Part shown: in pieces, positions 1 through 11,961 of the stretch
Layout: the number at the start of each line of letters is the position of its first letter
How positions within the stretch are numbered: the stretch's first letter is position 1
DNA from: Pterobdella sp. o SKG-2022
Taxonomy: Eukaryota > Annelida > Clitellata > Hirudinida > Piscicolidae
Length of the DNA stretch: 64,000 nucleotides
Direction of reading: 5' to 3'
Assembly: GCA_964035795.1 (NCBI GenBank)
Contig: OZ038321.1
Coordinates: 19,161,209-19,225,208, forward strand
The notes under the pieces: generated by a model
Databases searched by the model: none
Seen by the model: only the letters and a program-made list of their open reading frames with translations
What the model was told of the DNA's origin: nothing
Program-made: the position numbers and the translations under genes

Positions 1-1964
1 AGATTAATACATGCATGACCAACATGCTCAGTAGTAATGATGTTCGTGCACCATTATGGTGGCGTTTTGCATGCATCCACATCACTGAGATGGTCTTTTG
101 TGCTTGGAATATCACTATTAGGTTTGCATTACTTGTTGTAAATAATTTATTTATGTGGAATACACTCCCCTTGAAATAAATTTTTTCTGTTGAGGGATAG
201 AATTGGCGTAGGCGCCTTATTTTCTTCATGTGGTTCTCGTATGTTCAGAGTGGCTTTTATCTTGAAAACATACTACTTTTTTTAATGAAAATTTGGTTAT
301 ATTTTTTGACATTAATAAATAGTGCCATTTTCATTGTTTTATGGCAAGAGAGCATTGACCCTTTATCAAAGCAGCACCTTTTTGTGTGAGTTGGTCGCGC
401 TCGACACAAAAATATATTTGATGAAACTTATGCTTGAAATGACTTTTTTTGAAAATTTTAATAATTAAATCAAACCATGATAATCCAATTTGAAAGCAAT
501 TTTCAATTAAAATCCAAGATTTTTTTCTTTCATTGTGAATCAAATGTCAAAAGAATAAATCAATATTGAATTAAGCAAACAAACTACATCAATAATAAAT
601 TGAGATGCATTAGCATTTTGCTCAGATGGGTTGCCAAATTGTATTTCAATGAAATTAAAAAGACGACATGATCTTATGAAAAATAAAACTGAATAATCAA
701 CCCGAAAATTTTTGACATAGCAGCCATAAATAATGTGTTGGCAATGCATTTCATGAGATTCAATAGAAGTCGGACATCATTTAAATTAATCTTACGCCTA
801 TGAAAACATCATCTCAACGGATCAAGCATATAAACACTATATAAATACTCGGCGTGTTAAAATTAATGGAGACAGATACATCAAGGGTTTATGGCATTTT
901 CTCTGCTGATCCTCGTCAGTTTATAGCAAAGTTAGTGTTGCTCATAGTCGTTAAACATTGATTTTCTCTCCGTTTGAGTGATATTTCAAATTTGTCAATA
1001 CAAAATTTATCAAGTGTCTTATAATTAAAGATTAATTTTAAAAATAATCTCGTTATTTTGAAAAAACTAAAACTTAAATACTAAAAAAAAACTACTTCGA
1101 AAGTTTTAGCATAAAAATTTTAAGTTGGGAATGTATTCATTTTCTGATGTTTTTTGATTTTTAAACAAACAGTTTCAAGTGAAATTAGCATTTTAAAAAC
1201 TTTAAATTTCAAATTTTTATGCATAATCCCTATAAGTTTACAAAATCGTTTTTTAAAAATGATTTTCGCTTTTCTACTCTTTCAAACTAAAACATTTTTT
1301 TTCCTTTATAAAACTTTTTTTATATTATTTCAAAATAAAACTTTGATTTTTAAAACACCGAAAATCTTCCTGTTAAAAGTGTAATTTAATTTTAGAGATT
1401 AAATCTTACATAAATTTGCCAAGAACAAAATTCAAAAGATTATATTCTATATATAATATTATTTGAATTTAACAGCCGTCCAAAACCATAAATTTTGTAA
1501 ATGTTTAGGTTGTTTTGCGCTGTGAGATGAGCAAAAAGCAACATGCAATGTCGATCTTGTCACTAGTGCTTGCTGCAATTATACATTAATAAAAAAAAAA
1601 TTACTGCAAATAAAATATTGTTGTAATTAAGAGTTATTTTTGAATGAAATGGATAAAATATAAAAAAAGCACTATTTCAATCCAGTTTTTAAAATTTCAA
1701 ATTTATTTCTAAGCATTTCTATAATATAATTCAATCAAAATTAAAAATTGAACTAGGCGAAACTTTTTCTTAGATAAAAAGCATGTTTCGCATAAATTTT
1801 AATGAAATTTATTCAGTCTCAAGCGAAAATTTGACAAATTTATATATTTTGGTCAAAAAGTCATAATTTTTTATGAGTTCAACTCTGCATGTATAAGTAC
1901 AAGCAAGCCACCAATTTTCATCTTTGATAATCAACTAATACAAAATAATTAGCGCTAACCTTAC
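1..1964. other. AT-rich non-coding stretch, no gene seen
   Basis: I see no convincing coding exon, RNA gene or mobile element here. The open frames near 331-749 and 1154-1384 are short, very rich in Phe/Ile/Lys/Leu and lack good flanking splice sites, as expected of random AT-rich DNA. If the minus-strand exons at 1965-2135 and 6334-6516 belong to one gene, this stretch would be one of its introns, and the gene would continue past the left edge. Confidence 0.5.
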
Positions 1965-2135
1965 TTTAATTTCAAAATTAACACAATCTCGCAAATATTC
2001 GACACAAAAGAGAGAACTCGTAGTTAAAGAAAGGTTTTTATCGGGGCAATAAAGGTGGAGAAAGGGTTCTGTGGCGATATGGAAATGTATTGAGGATATA
2101 CTGGCAGTATACAAGGTAGTGGAGGAATTAAACTC
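1965..2135 (-). CDS. candidate internal exon of an unidentified gene
   Basis: This is a 57-codon block with no stop. It is preceded on the minus strand by CTTTCAG and followed by GTAAGG, with phase 0 at both ends. It begins EFNSSTTLYTASISSIHFHI and contains three cysteines. The HFHI stretch faintly recalls GT8-type glycosyltransferases, which have LHFHI-like strands, but that is a weak impression. Phase 0 is compatible with the type II membrane exon at 6334-6516, so the two could be exons of one gene transcribed leftwards out of the window. The family is not recognised. It could also be a chance open stretch. Confidence 0.35.
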
Positions 2136-5100
2136 CTGAAAGAAAGCACGTAGAATTTTTTTATAATACATTATTAGAGTTCTTAATTGCTTTTAATGTT
2201 ATTTAAAATTTTTTTTAATTTTTCCAGATATTTTTTATTATTTCCATACTTCTTTTTCTTTATGAATAAAAAGTACTGAACTTCATTCTTTTCTCGATTA
2301 TCAATCTTTCAAACTTTTAAATATTTAATTCTATTAAATTAACCATCAAAAAGGCAGACAGTAGCAACAAGGATAGAATGATTGGTTGAAAAAATTTATC
2401 AACTTCAAAGAGCATTTAATGTTTCATCGTAGACTTAAGCTTCATTTAAAATTTAAAATAATCATCTGTTTGACATGAAAGTTTAAATATTTCCCAAAAT
2501 CTCTCCGACTTTTTGTTGTTCTTTGAAGTTTTTTTAAATACCGCTCTTTCAATGCTTTTTATATACAAAAACTAACTTATATATATATATATTCGCAACG
2601 ATACTAAATCATTAATATTTTTTATGGCTTTGAAATACTGTTCGTTGCAGGTACAATATAAGGCTATATTTTTTATTTTCTAATAATTTCAATCCTATCG
2701 ATAAACCTGAATGTGTTTTTCAAAATTTGATTTACAACTAAAAAAACATATTTGCCTTATAAAATTATATGACGACAAAATATACTGATAAAATCAATGC
2801 TCAATGCTAGCTTTCACTCGATGTTATTTTGGTTGATTCTTCAAGTTTTTCAACATTTTCTTAGTTCACAGATGTGGTTTGCGACTTTATTTCTAGTGCA
2901 AAGATTTACTATTTTTTTAAGAAATTTTTTTTCAGGTTTTTTTTAAAAAATAAATAAGTATTTATCCAAAAGATTTCCGCGCTTAAAATGCCAATACCTA
3001 TTATTCTAGGGGTCGAAATGAACTTCAAATGTGCCATGCTTTCGCTCCATTTAATTTTAACGCCCACAATACACACACTTTCCAAAATTCAACCTCACAA
3101 GTAGTTATTTCAACAAAAGCGTACTTTCCGAAAACATCTTTGAGAGGAAAAGTAAATAAAAGTTTCCATATGTCTAAAATATATTAAAAATATACACAAT
3201 AGTTCTTAGAGAGTTTTTCACTTTTTTGAAAGTCATTGGAGTATAAATTTGAATGCATAATTGAAAACGCACAAAAATTCTGTAAAACTATTTACAAAAA
3301 AAATGTCGAAGGTATTGAAATTTTGGAGGAATATAGCAAAATATCTTCCAAAAACTAAGGTAAAATTTTTTGGACAGTGGTTTTCATCAAGACTCCACTA
3401 TCTACCTGCATATATTAATACACATTATTAATTCTCAGTACAAAAGAGAATAAAGAAAGTTTGAATGAGGAATAAATACAGACAACGAAGTCATATCGTG
3501 TCTGGTATGAAGGCTTTGCTAATGAGCGCAACCAAATCAAATATTCCAAATAACAGCGATCCAAAGAAGTCTTAGGACATTCTAATAAAAACATTGCTAG
3601 AATGATGAGATTATAACATTAATATTGTGAGATATTGATGCGACGTTTAAATTCTCTCGACGATCGTTAAAAGTCTTGCAAAAGTTAGTACTTTTCACTT
3701 TTCTTTCAATATAAATCTCAGAAATTTCCTTTTAATTACTTTTCCAAAATTTGTAGTACTCTTTCAATTCTTCGTTTTACAGTTAAATTTATATACTCAC
3801 CGTTGATTCCAAGTATGGTATATTTTGTATATTCATAATTTCATCTACTGTATTTATTAAATGTTAAATAGTTACAACAGTTTTTTTATATTATACATAC
3901 ACGTATATATCTGACACTCTGTTTGTTTTTATTTAGAATTTAGGTCGTTTGCTTGTTTGTGGTCATTTATTTTCATCAATACAATTTGTTTTATCCAGTA
4001 TTTCATCTATTTGTCTAATACTTTATTAGAATATTCCTTTTCTTCTGTCCATGTGTTTTTGTTTTCACCCAAGTTAATTGTGTATAAATTATTTTTTTAA
4101 CTAAGTTTTTAAGTACTGGCCTTTCGCTACATTTTGCTTGTTTCTTAGAATTTCTATACTTATTTCAAATAAAAGCCTTCCATTGGAATTAAATGTTGAT
4201 TGTTATGTGAAAAATATTGAATGTGTATCGAAACAACACTAAAACACGAATACTTGATAAGTTAGTCTTGCAAAAAGCTTTGTACAGTCTCTAATTTATC
4301 TTTAGTGTTTTTTTTAATACGCTTCGTTTTAGCCTAATCTAACTTCAATGTTACGTTTGTTCTTTCCCATTTTTGTAAGCGTTTTGGAATTATTTATTTT
4401 TTTTATCTTTTGTATAAAATAAGCCTGTTTATATTTTGAGATTGAAATGTTAAACATATTCATAAATTTTGGCATATGGCCCACTTTTTTTAACCTATAT
4501 TGTTAAATTTTTCATTGATATTGGACTGATTTTTTGAGCAATATTAATATATATTTTTTATTTTGCTAGTTAGTTTTTTTATGGGTAGATAGATATTAAT
4601 CTCCTTTAAAATCGAGCACCATACACAAATGTAACTGCGGAGACTTCTAAATGCTTTTGTGCACGGTGACTCAATGTAAATGTCACCAACTATGAATAAT
4701 TCAAGACCTCGAGTTTAAAAATGAATACTCAAAAAAAGTATTCAGTACCATGTTGAATATGAAGTAAATGAAGGGATCAGTCCGAATAAGAATGCCTTTT
4801 AAAAATTAACATAAAAAGATGCTACTTTTCAATTTTCTACAATCTTATGGTTTTTCTATTTAGTTTTTATTATTTAATGTTTTTTTTATTTCAACTTTCT
4901 TTCCAATATTATTCATATAACTAGTTATTAAGATTGGATAGTTATTTATTTTCAATTATTTTTGAAATATTATATCGAAAGAATTTACAACCGATATTAT
5001 CCGAAGGAAAAGAAAATAAAAGTGAAATTATTCAATTAATAAAAATCATTAAAGAAAATTTGCAATTGCTAATTAAGTATATTTGATTGAAATCAAAAGA

Positions 5101-6333
5101 AAATTGTTGCACACGAGGTAGAAACAGAAATATGAAGGTCACTCGATGTAAGGCTGGCAAAATAAAATATTGTTTGAAAATATCATTTATCTTTGCTCTT
5201 TACTTTTTCTGAATTCTTACGCCTCCAATTCTGTGTGCTACAGGATTTTTTCACTCTTTTCAGTCATAAATTGCTTTCCAATTGGGCTGTGACTTAATTT
5301 TTTTGTGTTTCAAGTTTTTTTATTCGTTCAGTCTTTTAAGTTTTCAGCTCATATCTTCCCACCATTTGATAATTTCGTGTTTTAATTTCTAAAAACCACA
5401 CAAACTCAGATTAAAAAAGTATCTTTGAATTTAGAAACTATAATACATTTCTTCCAGTTTTTTATTTTCACTTACGAAATTATTCGACAAAAGTCTCAAA
5501 ATACTTTGAATTGAGGATGAAAACCTTTCAAGCACTAATTGAAATGGTCAAAAGCGAAATATCAAAAACATGATCACTTGTAATCCCTTACAATCAGTTT
5601 GAATCCCACAAAATGCTTACGACCCAATTCTTATTATGAAAAAGATTCTTTCTAATAAGTGATTTATTTTGATGAAGATTTAAAATTTCTTTTAAGCTTT
5701 ATAGAGATTACAGATGACATCGTTACGAATTTGAAAAAGGTTCATTGTTTGAACCACACACTGCTGCCTCACTGTGATAAAGGATTGAAAAACTTCCTTT
5801 TGGTTTATTTTTGCTTAAAGATTAATTTCGCAAATTCTTTTAGTAACCTTTATAATTTATATAGCGTTAAAACAACTGAAGCGCATGAAAGTTTTTGAAC
5901 TTTTATATTTCTTATTCGATGTTAGGTGTTTGCAAAGTTTCCATTTGAATTGCTGGCGTAAACCGTTTGATACAAGAGAGGATTTAAAACTATTAAGTAA
6001 TAAAGACAAAACACACAAAGTTCACTTTAGATGCTTTTTTCCTTCAAAAGCTAAATTGATATAAAAGTTAACAAAACGAATAAAACAGTCGACAAAAAAT
6101 TTTCTCAAAATAAAAACTGAAAGTTTTGCGGAAGTTTTATCAAATAAAGCATTTTTATAAAAACTAAATTAAAATATCTCGGCTTAAATATAGGAGTAAA
6201 AGAAGCGTTAAGTTTTCAATAAAAACAATCACAAAAGCCATATGCTTGAATTAGGCCATACGAGAAAAGTCGTAAAACGTATAATGCCGATTGCTTTTTA
6301 AATAGATAGCAAGAACATAATTTGATAACTCAC
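2136..6333. other. AT-rich stretch, possible intron, nothing else seen
   Basis: There is a short (AT)n run near 2578-2592 and many A/T homopolymers. I could not place any conserved exon on either strand. The open frame at 5659-5898 (+) has no recognisable domain and no good acceptor/donor pair. If the flanking candidate exons are real, this is a 4.2 kb intron of that gene. Confidence 0.4.
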
Positions 6334-6516
6334 CTGTTTATGGAAGAGAAGAAGAAGAAGAAGAAATATGAGGAATCCGAAAGTTGGTAATACCAGTGTG
6401 AAGAATGTCAGGAGCTTGGTACATAATGATTTAGGTAGAATGGGTGATGTGTTTTGGTGTTGATTTGGTTCCAATAGTTGAAACTGCAAACCCGATAACT
6501 TTGAGTCACTCTTCAT
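6334..6516 (-). CDS. candidate first exon of a type II membrane protein
   Basis: This is a 61-codon open exon that starts with ATG (MKSDSKLSGLQFQLLEP...) and ends at a perfect donor, CAG|GTGAGTT, in phase 0. The first 35 or so residues are polar. They are followed by a hydrophobic run of about 22 residues (TFFTLVLPTFGFLIFLLLLL), then LFHKQ. A short cytosolic tail plus one signal-anchor is typical of Golgi type II enzymes such as glycosyltransferases. That identity is inferred from topology only. The poly-Leu part is encoded by a CTT repeat, which could mean a low-complexity artefact. Downstream exons would lie at lower coordinates, and 1965-2135 is a phase-compatible candidate. Confidence 0.45.
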
Positions 6517-9500
6517 CGTTCATTTGAAACCTGTGAGGTTCCAGCCATAAATTGAATGAAAATTTCTTTTTGTAGTCAACATTTCCGTATAATTTATATT
6601 TATTTTTTCATTTTGTAGATCGAATATAATTTATTTTTCTTTTATCATTAACTAATCAAAACTCTAATTATAAAAAGACGAGTTAAAACAATAAATGTAC
6701 AATAAGATAAAGTAATTGATAAATCATTCTCTAAGTTTATTGTTTAATAATTTTAATTATTAAAATTCTGTATTAAATTTTCTTCTCTAAAATATAAATT
6801 ATTTTGAATCATTGCTTTGGTATTCCTCATAGTCAGAAATAAATTCTCTAAATGAGTTATAGGCGTGGGTTATAGGCTTTAAAATGGTTTTTTGTAACGA
6901 CTTCATCGCTTCACTTTCTTTCTGGACGCTTCATTCTTTTGAACGTTTATTTTGTTGCAATAATTTATGTGTCTGTACTTTAAAGTTGAAATAAAAATTC
7001 AAACACAGAAACATTAGAATTTTTTAAATATTGGATTTTATAAGTCTTTTCTATTTGTTTTCTAGAGCAAACAAAACATTTGGTACGGTATCCGTTCAAA
7101 ACCATGATGTGCTTTTGACAGCCTTTTAAGTTAAAAAGTGTGAAATTTTAAAGCTTTTAAAATCTAGAAAAACTTGAACCATTAATTTCAGCTTGAAAAT
7201 CATTTTTGAGTATGGAATAACGCTGATGATTTTGGTAGTAAAAGTGAAATTAATAGCTATGAAAAAATTGAATAAAATGATAATATTTTATGCTGTTCGC
7301 AGTTTTTAAACTTCAAATAAAATAAATGAATTAATATTTTGACATAGAAAGGAAACTTCAATGAAACTATATTTTGAATATAAATGCTTTTTAATTTCTC
7401 TATTGAATTCCTACTCAGTTTCATGTGTGATTTGTTTCGGAAAATGATTTAAACCTTTCAAATCTAATTATTCAATTTTTCTCTTTGAAAATATTTTCTA
7501 AGCTTATATGTTTTTAAATAAAATGATAGTTGCAATTATTCTTTGTTTAATACCAAACTTGTTGAAATTTTCTAAAGTAAAAAAATTCAGAAGTAACTAA
7601 AGGTCGCTATAAATATAATTTTAGGTGAAAAGCTTGATAATATTTATCAATTAGTTGTACCGCAGAAGTAATGCTAAGTCTCCCAGTTATGTCGACTGAG
7701 CTTGGCTAGCATTTTTAACAATTTGAAACTTTTCGCAATCGTTGAAGAATTTTTCAATTTTTTTTCGAAAAATTATTTTTTTTTTTTTTCAAAAAAACTT
7801 AACCAAAAGTCTGGCTTAAAGTGAAATTCAAACATAAAAACCTGTCAATTGAGCTAAAAAAAATTTAGAATTTAAATAAATATATTGAGGTATCAAACAC
7901 TCAGTGAAAAGTGTATTCTTTTATTAGTGTCATTTGTCAAACAACCCCATCCATCTCGGCCTGTCAATACAAGATTCTTTGTCTCAGTGATGTATAAGTA
8001 CAATCCACAGGCCTTGAAGCAGGTTTTTTGGCTTTGTCACAAAAAAACTACATGTATTTTTTGGTTTCAACACAAGAACTAAAAGTATTTTTAAACCCTA
8101 GTGAACCAAAATATTGTCCTATCTAATTAAAAACTAAGATGTTTTATAGCAAAACACTAAATGCACATGCATCTAAATGAATTTCATCGCCTTCGATTTC
8201 TTATGAAGTGTTATAAAAACATCTTTTATTACAACTTCATAAAGATATTAAATCCTCGGTCTCTTTCAATGTATTCAAAAATTCAAAATGGTGCGATAGT
8301 TTGATAATAGGATCTACGGAGCCTTTGATCGATGGCTATGATGATTCCCGAGAGAGGTAGATCTGTTAATATCTAATTGAACTGGAACTTGCTGATCTTT
8401 CCGCCTAATTAGTCGCTCTATTGTATTTTTCGATAGCTGAATTGCTTAATACAATTTTTTATCTCCTTCATGCTTGTTTGTAAGTTTATTATTCATTCAT
8501 TTTTATTATGATTATTTTATAGATTTTTATGTTTCAGTAATTTAAACAAAAATTTTAAGATAATTCTGAAATTTATGAAATTTTATCAGATACAATCTAC
8601 AAATAAATTTTTATTATTAGAATGAAAAAATAGATTTTAAAATTGTCTTATGGTTTTATGACCAAACCTTGAATTTCCGACTGTTTTGAAAGTTCAAAAA
8701 AAACTAAGAGGTTTATAAGTTTATAATAACATTCAAAAGTTCTTTCCACTTTCACCAACAAAAAAAAACCTATTCAAAAAGTTATTTAAAAGTTACTCAC
8801 TAAAAAAAAAATTCTTAGAATAGATACATTACCATTGAATTAATTTAGGTATAAAATTTAGTTTACACAACACAAACTCGCATGAAACCACAAAAATTGC
8901 ATGTAACCGTTTGAGTCTTCAGCGCTTGAGTCGTGCTTTTAAAGTAGTTTGCACGCCTATCTTCTCTCCACCCTCTCTCATTTCATTATTGTTCTATACT
9001 TTTCGTATTTGAAGAAAAAATCTTTTTAGTAAATTCTATAAAAGAACGAAAAAAATTTCAATGTCACATTTTAAAGAAATTTTTCACTTCAATTTCCAAC
9101 AATCAGGTTTTTTCCTCCAAATCGGTAAAGTAGCTTTTCCATATGAAAGTCGGGTATTTTTTCACGGAGATTACTTTTAAATTACCATAAAAGGATTTGA
9201 AATAAGAATCAAACTCACCTTTGTAAGTCAAGCAAGGTTGAATTTCGGACAAGCAGCTTATGATATATTTGAAAAAATTAAGCACGGTATTTTTGCATGA
9301 AACGAACCATTGCCGTTTGTATCATTTTTTGAACAGCACGGCAATTTTACATCAATGTTTAGATTAGCTAAGCTCATATCAAAAATTCAAGTCGGACTTA
9401 CAGCCTTTACCGATAGAGTCAACATACCGTAAATCAAATTAACGATTGCGAATGTAGTATATAGTTGTTCGATTAATAATGAAAATTATAATTTTGCTTT

Positions 9501-10858
9501 ATCTTAATTATTGAATAAATTTTTTTACATTTAAGCTAAAAATAACTTCAAACGTTTAGTTTGATTTTTGAATAATTTATTTTACTTTTAAGCTAAAAAT
9601 AACGTCAAGGTTGACATTGGCTATTAGGTTCAAAAGCTATAATTTCGATAAAAGACTAAACTTTCAAGAAACTATCCAAAATTTGCATGCGCAAGTTGAA
9701 AGGAGCTAAAAAAACATTCAAAGTAGACTAAAACAATTAAAATGTTTATAGTAGTAGCCTACAAACAACATGATAGTTGAACAGAATGATCCTCAAGCTT
9801 AATGCATGAAGTTTCTGGATTCAATGTTCTCGGATGCGATGATGATTTGATAGTGAATTGAAGATCTTAGTGCATTATTTAACTTTAAAACATTGTTTCA
9901 ATAAAACAGTTCAAGTTTTTTAATTATATTTGTCATCAGACTTGAAAATCCAACACACGCGAGCATTTCGCTCGAATGTCTGACGATTATGAATACAACC
10001 GCAAAAAATGTCGACAATTATAACCTTATTCGACACCAACCCTGATACTCAATTACAAGTGGTAAAAAGCATTTCAGGAAGATAACGAGTAAACTCTTAA
10101 ATGAGCAATACAACAGTCATGACCGTAAAAGCAACCAATGGAACGGTATTAATAATCAGAAACTTAGCTTCGGCTTTGGTAGTATAATAAAAGTAAAAAT
10201 ATTTATTTATTGTTGAAATTTTTTGTTGTGAACAAAACAATAAAACTCAAAACTACAGACACTTGTTACTTTCAAACTATCCACCACTCGTAAGAACTCC
10301 GATCAGAGGTTTTATGATAAGTAGATTTATAATTAGTCAGTCATAAGGATGGCAATATGAAAATGAAGAGCGGTGACATTTTGAAGTAGTTATGAAGTCG
10401 ATTGAGAAGTTTCTTTCGTCTCCGCTTGTATGCTAGCTTGCGAGTCTCCTGAGAACGAAATATACTTTCAATAACTTGAGTCTATAACCCATGAAAAACT
10501 ATATGCAGCAATGCTTATATATATTTTTCAAAGTTAGACGCTTCTCATTTTTCAAAAATTTCATGTCATTAATCATTTTATTATTGAAAAAGTAGAATTT
10601 AAAAAAAATAACAATAAATGACGATTCTTTGGACCGAGTTAACCTTGAAGAGACATAAACAAAGAAATTTTGATAGAGATTATATAGGATTATCTATAAA
10701 CATATATAAAACGTGAAATAACTTCCATATAGTAAAACAATATACAATATTATTGCTTGATTTAAAGCTGATACAATCATTAGATGTTGACTTTAATTTT
10801 GGGACATTTGCATAAAGTTTAAGGCTACAATGTCAATGCTGAATAAACTATATAAAAA
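6517..10858. other. AT-rich intergenic stretch without a convincing gene
   Basis: No exon with conserved content was found. A diverged tandem duplication lies at about 9507-9607. Near 9240 on the minus strand a short open stretch ends at a good donor (ACAAAG|GTGAGT), and near 9400 a short ATG frame ends at GCT|GTAAGT. Neither has a recognisable family or a clear acceptor. The missing last exon(s) of BCL7 may lie in this stretch. Confidence 0.45.
9507..9607. repeat. diverged tandem duplication, two units
   Basis: Two adjacent copies of an A/T-rich unit share TTTAAGCTAAAAATAAC (ending near 9546 and 9604) and the preceding GAATAA...TTTTAC context. The spacing is about 58 bp. The copies differ by several substitutions. 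There is no coding potential. Confidence 0.6.
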
Positions 10859-10956
10859 TTACTGTATATCTTGAAACCTAAGATTAAAAAATTTATGATA
10901 AAATTCTTGTAGGTTATAGAACTTTATGACAAAAGGATAGAAATATTGACACAAAC

Positions 10957-11609
10957 CACTATCAGCTGGCATGTTGTTTGCTTGTCTTCCTTCTTCACTG
11001 GAATCTTGGCTTTGTCTTGTTGATTCATCCATTGGAAAATCTACAGATATTTTTACTACACTAACTGGGATCAACGCATGTTGTAACTAATTGAACCTTG
11101 ATTACTGCTGTCTTGTGATAAGTTACTGTCTTCATTTGGAGGCTGGATAGAGAGGCTTGTTGATTTGGAGTTGGCTGTTGAATCCAGGCATGCTTTTTTT
11201 AAAAACATAGCTTTTTTAACAGCACTCTGTAAAGAATTTAGGTAAAGCACATAATAAAAAAAAACAATGTATTGATGAAAAATTTTTGAGTATTCTCACC
11301 TGATGAGAAGCTTGACTAGAAACTGAAAATTTTAAAAACAATTGATAGTTCAAAATCTAAGAAATTTTTATAACTACCTGGAACCCATTTAAAAATCTTC
11401 ATAGCAGTTTCTCCTATTGAGACCCATCTTTTTTCCCTAATTGGAAGTTGAAATAAGATAATGCAAAGATACAAACATTGTTAGAAAATCAATAATTTAG
11501 CGGCAAGAAGTTTAACTAACCATTTTCGTACTTTTTCGACAGTATTGAAAACTCTTTTTATATCTTCTTTTGCTCTGCTTCGAGTTTCAGCTCTAACGGC
11601 TCTTGACAT
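10957..11609 (-). CDS. BCL7: BCL7 family protein (SWI/SNF subunit), 3' end unresolved
   Basis: BCL7 proteins are accessory subunits of BAF-type SWI/SNF chromatin remodelling complexes in the nucleus. Exons on the minus strand: 11521-11609, 11378-11436, 11300-11322, 11097-11226, 10957-11040, all with GT-AG junctions and consistent phase. The start [20 protein letters not shown], then [20 protein letters not shown] and IFKWVP, matches the conserved BCL7 N-terminus (family consensus RAETRSRAK...KVRKWEKKWV). The tail is Ser/Asn/Gln-rich with [13 protein letters not shown] and ends ADSG. In vertebrate BCL7 the ADSGAPPxKR block closes the protein, so the donor at 10956 (phase 1) should lead to a last exon that I could not find. 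Reading through instead would give a stop at 10859. The gene is head-to-head with GLYCTK. Confidence 0.87.
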
Positions 11610-11961
11610 TTGTTTTAACTACTAACCAAAGCAGAAAGATTTTTACTAGATGAAAAAAGAAACTTTCTTGATAAACAAAGAAAAAGAAACAAAAAAACCC
11701 CGTTTTCTTCACCGCTTTTTAATATGGTTTTGTTTTAATTGTCATTATTTAAAAATTAAAAATTAAAATTACAATTTTTTAGTAAATTCAGTTACTTTTA
11801 TTAAAGTTTCCCTTTTGTGTTTTAAATGGTTTTTGACGAAGTTTAACGATGTTGTAAAAAGAAAATTCTAAAATTGTCATGATATACAAAATTATTGAAT
11901 AAAAATAAAATAATATTATTTCAATTTTTACCTAGTATGCGTAGAACATTTCCAATATAAA
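11610..11961. promoter_or_regulatory. head-to-head intergenic region of BCL7 and GLYCTK
   Basis: This 352 bp gap separates the BCL7 start codon (minus) from the GLYCTK start codon (plus), so it must hold both 5' UTRs and core promoters. A shared bidirectional promoter is inferred from spacing alone. The stretch is AT-rich and I see no clear TATA box or initiator that would decide the start sites. Confidence 0.45.

Noticed and set aside
9103..9424. Possible small minus-strand gene with donors near 9215 and 9400
   Set aside because: Good donor-like GTGAGT and GTAAGT exist, but there are no clear acceptors and no recognisable protein, so I do not list it as a gene.
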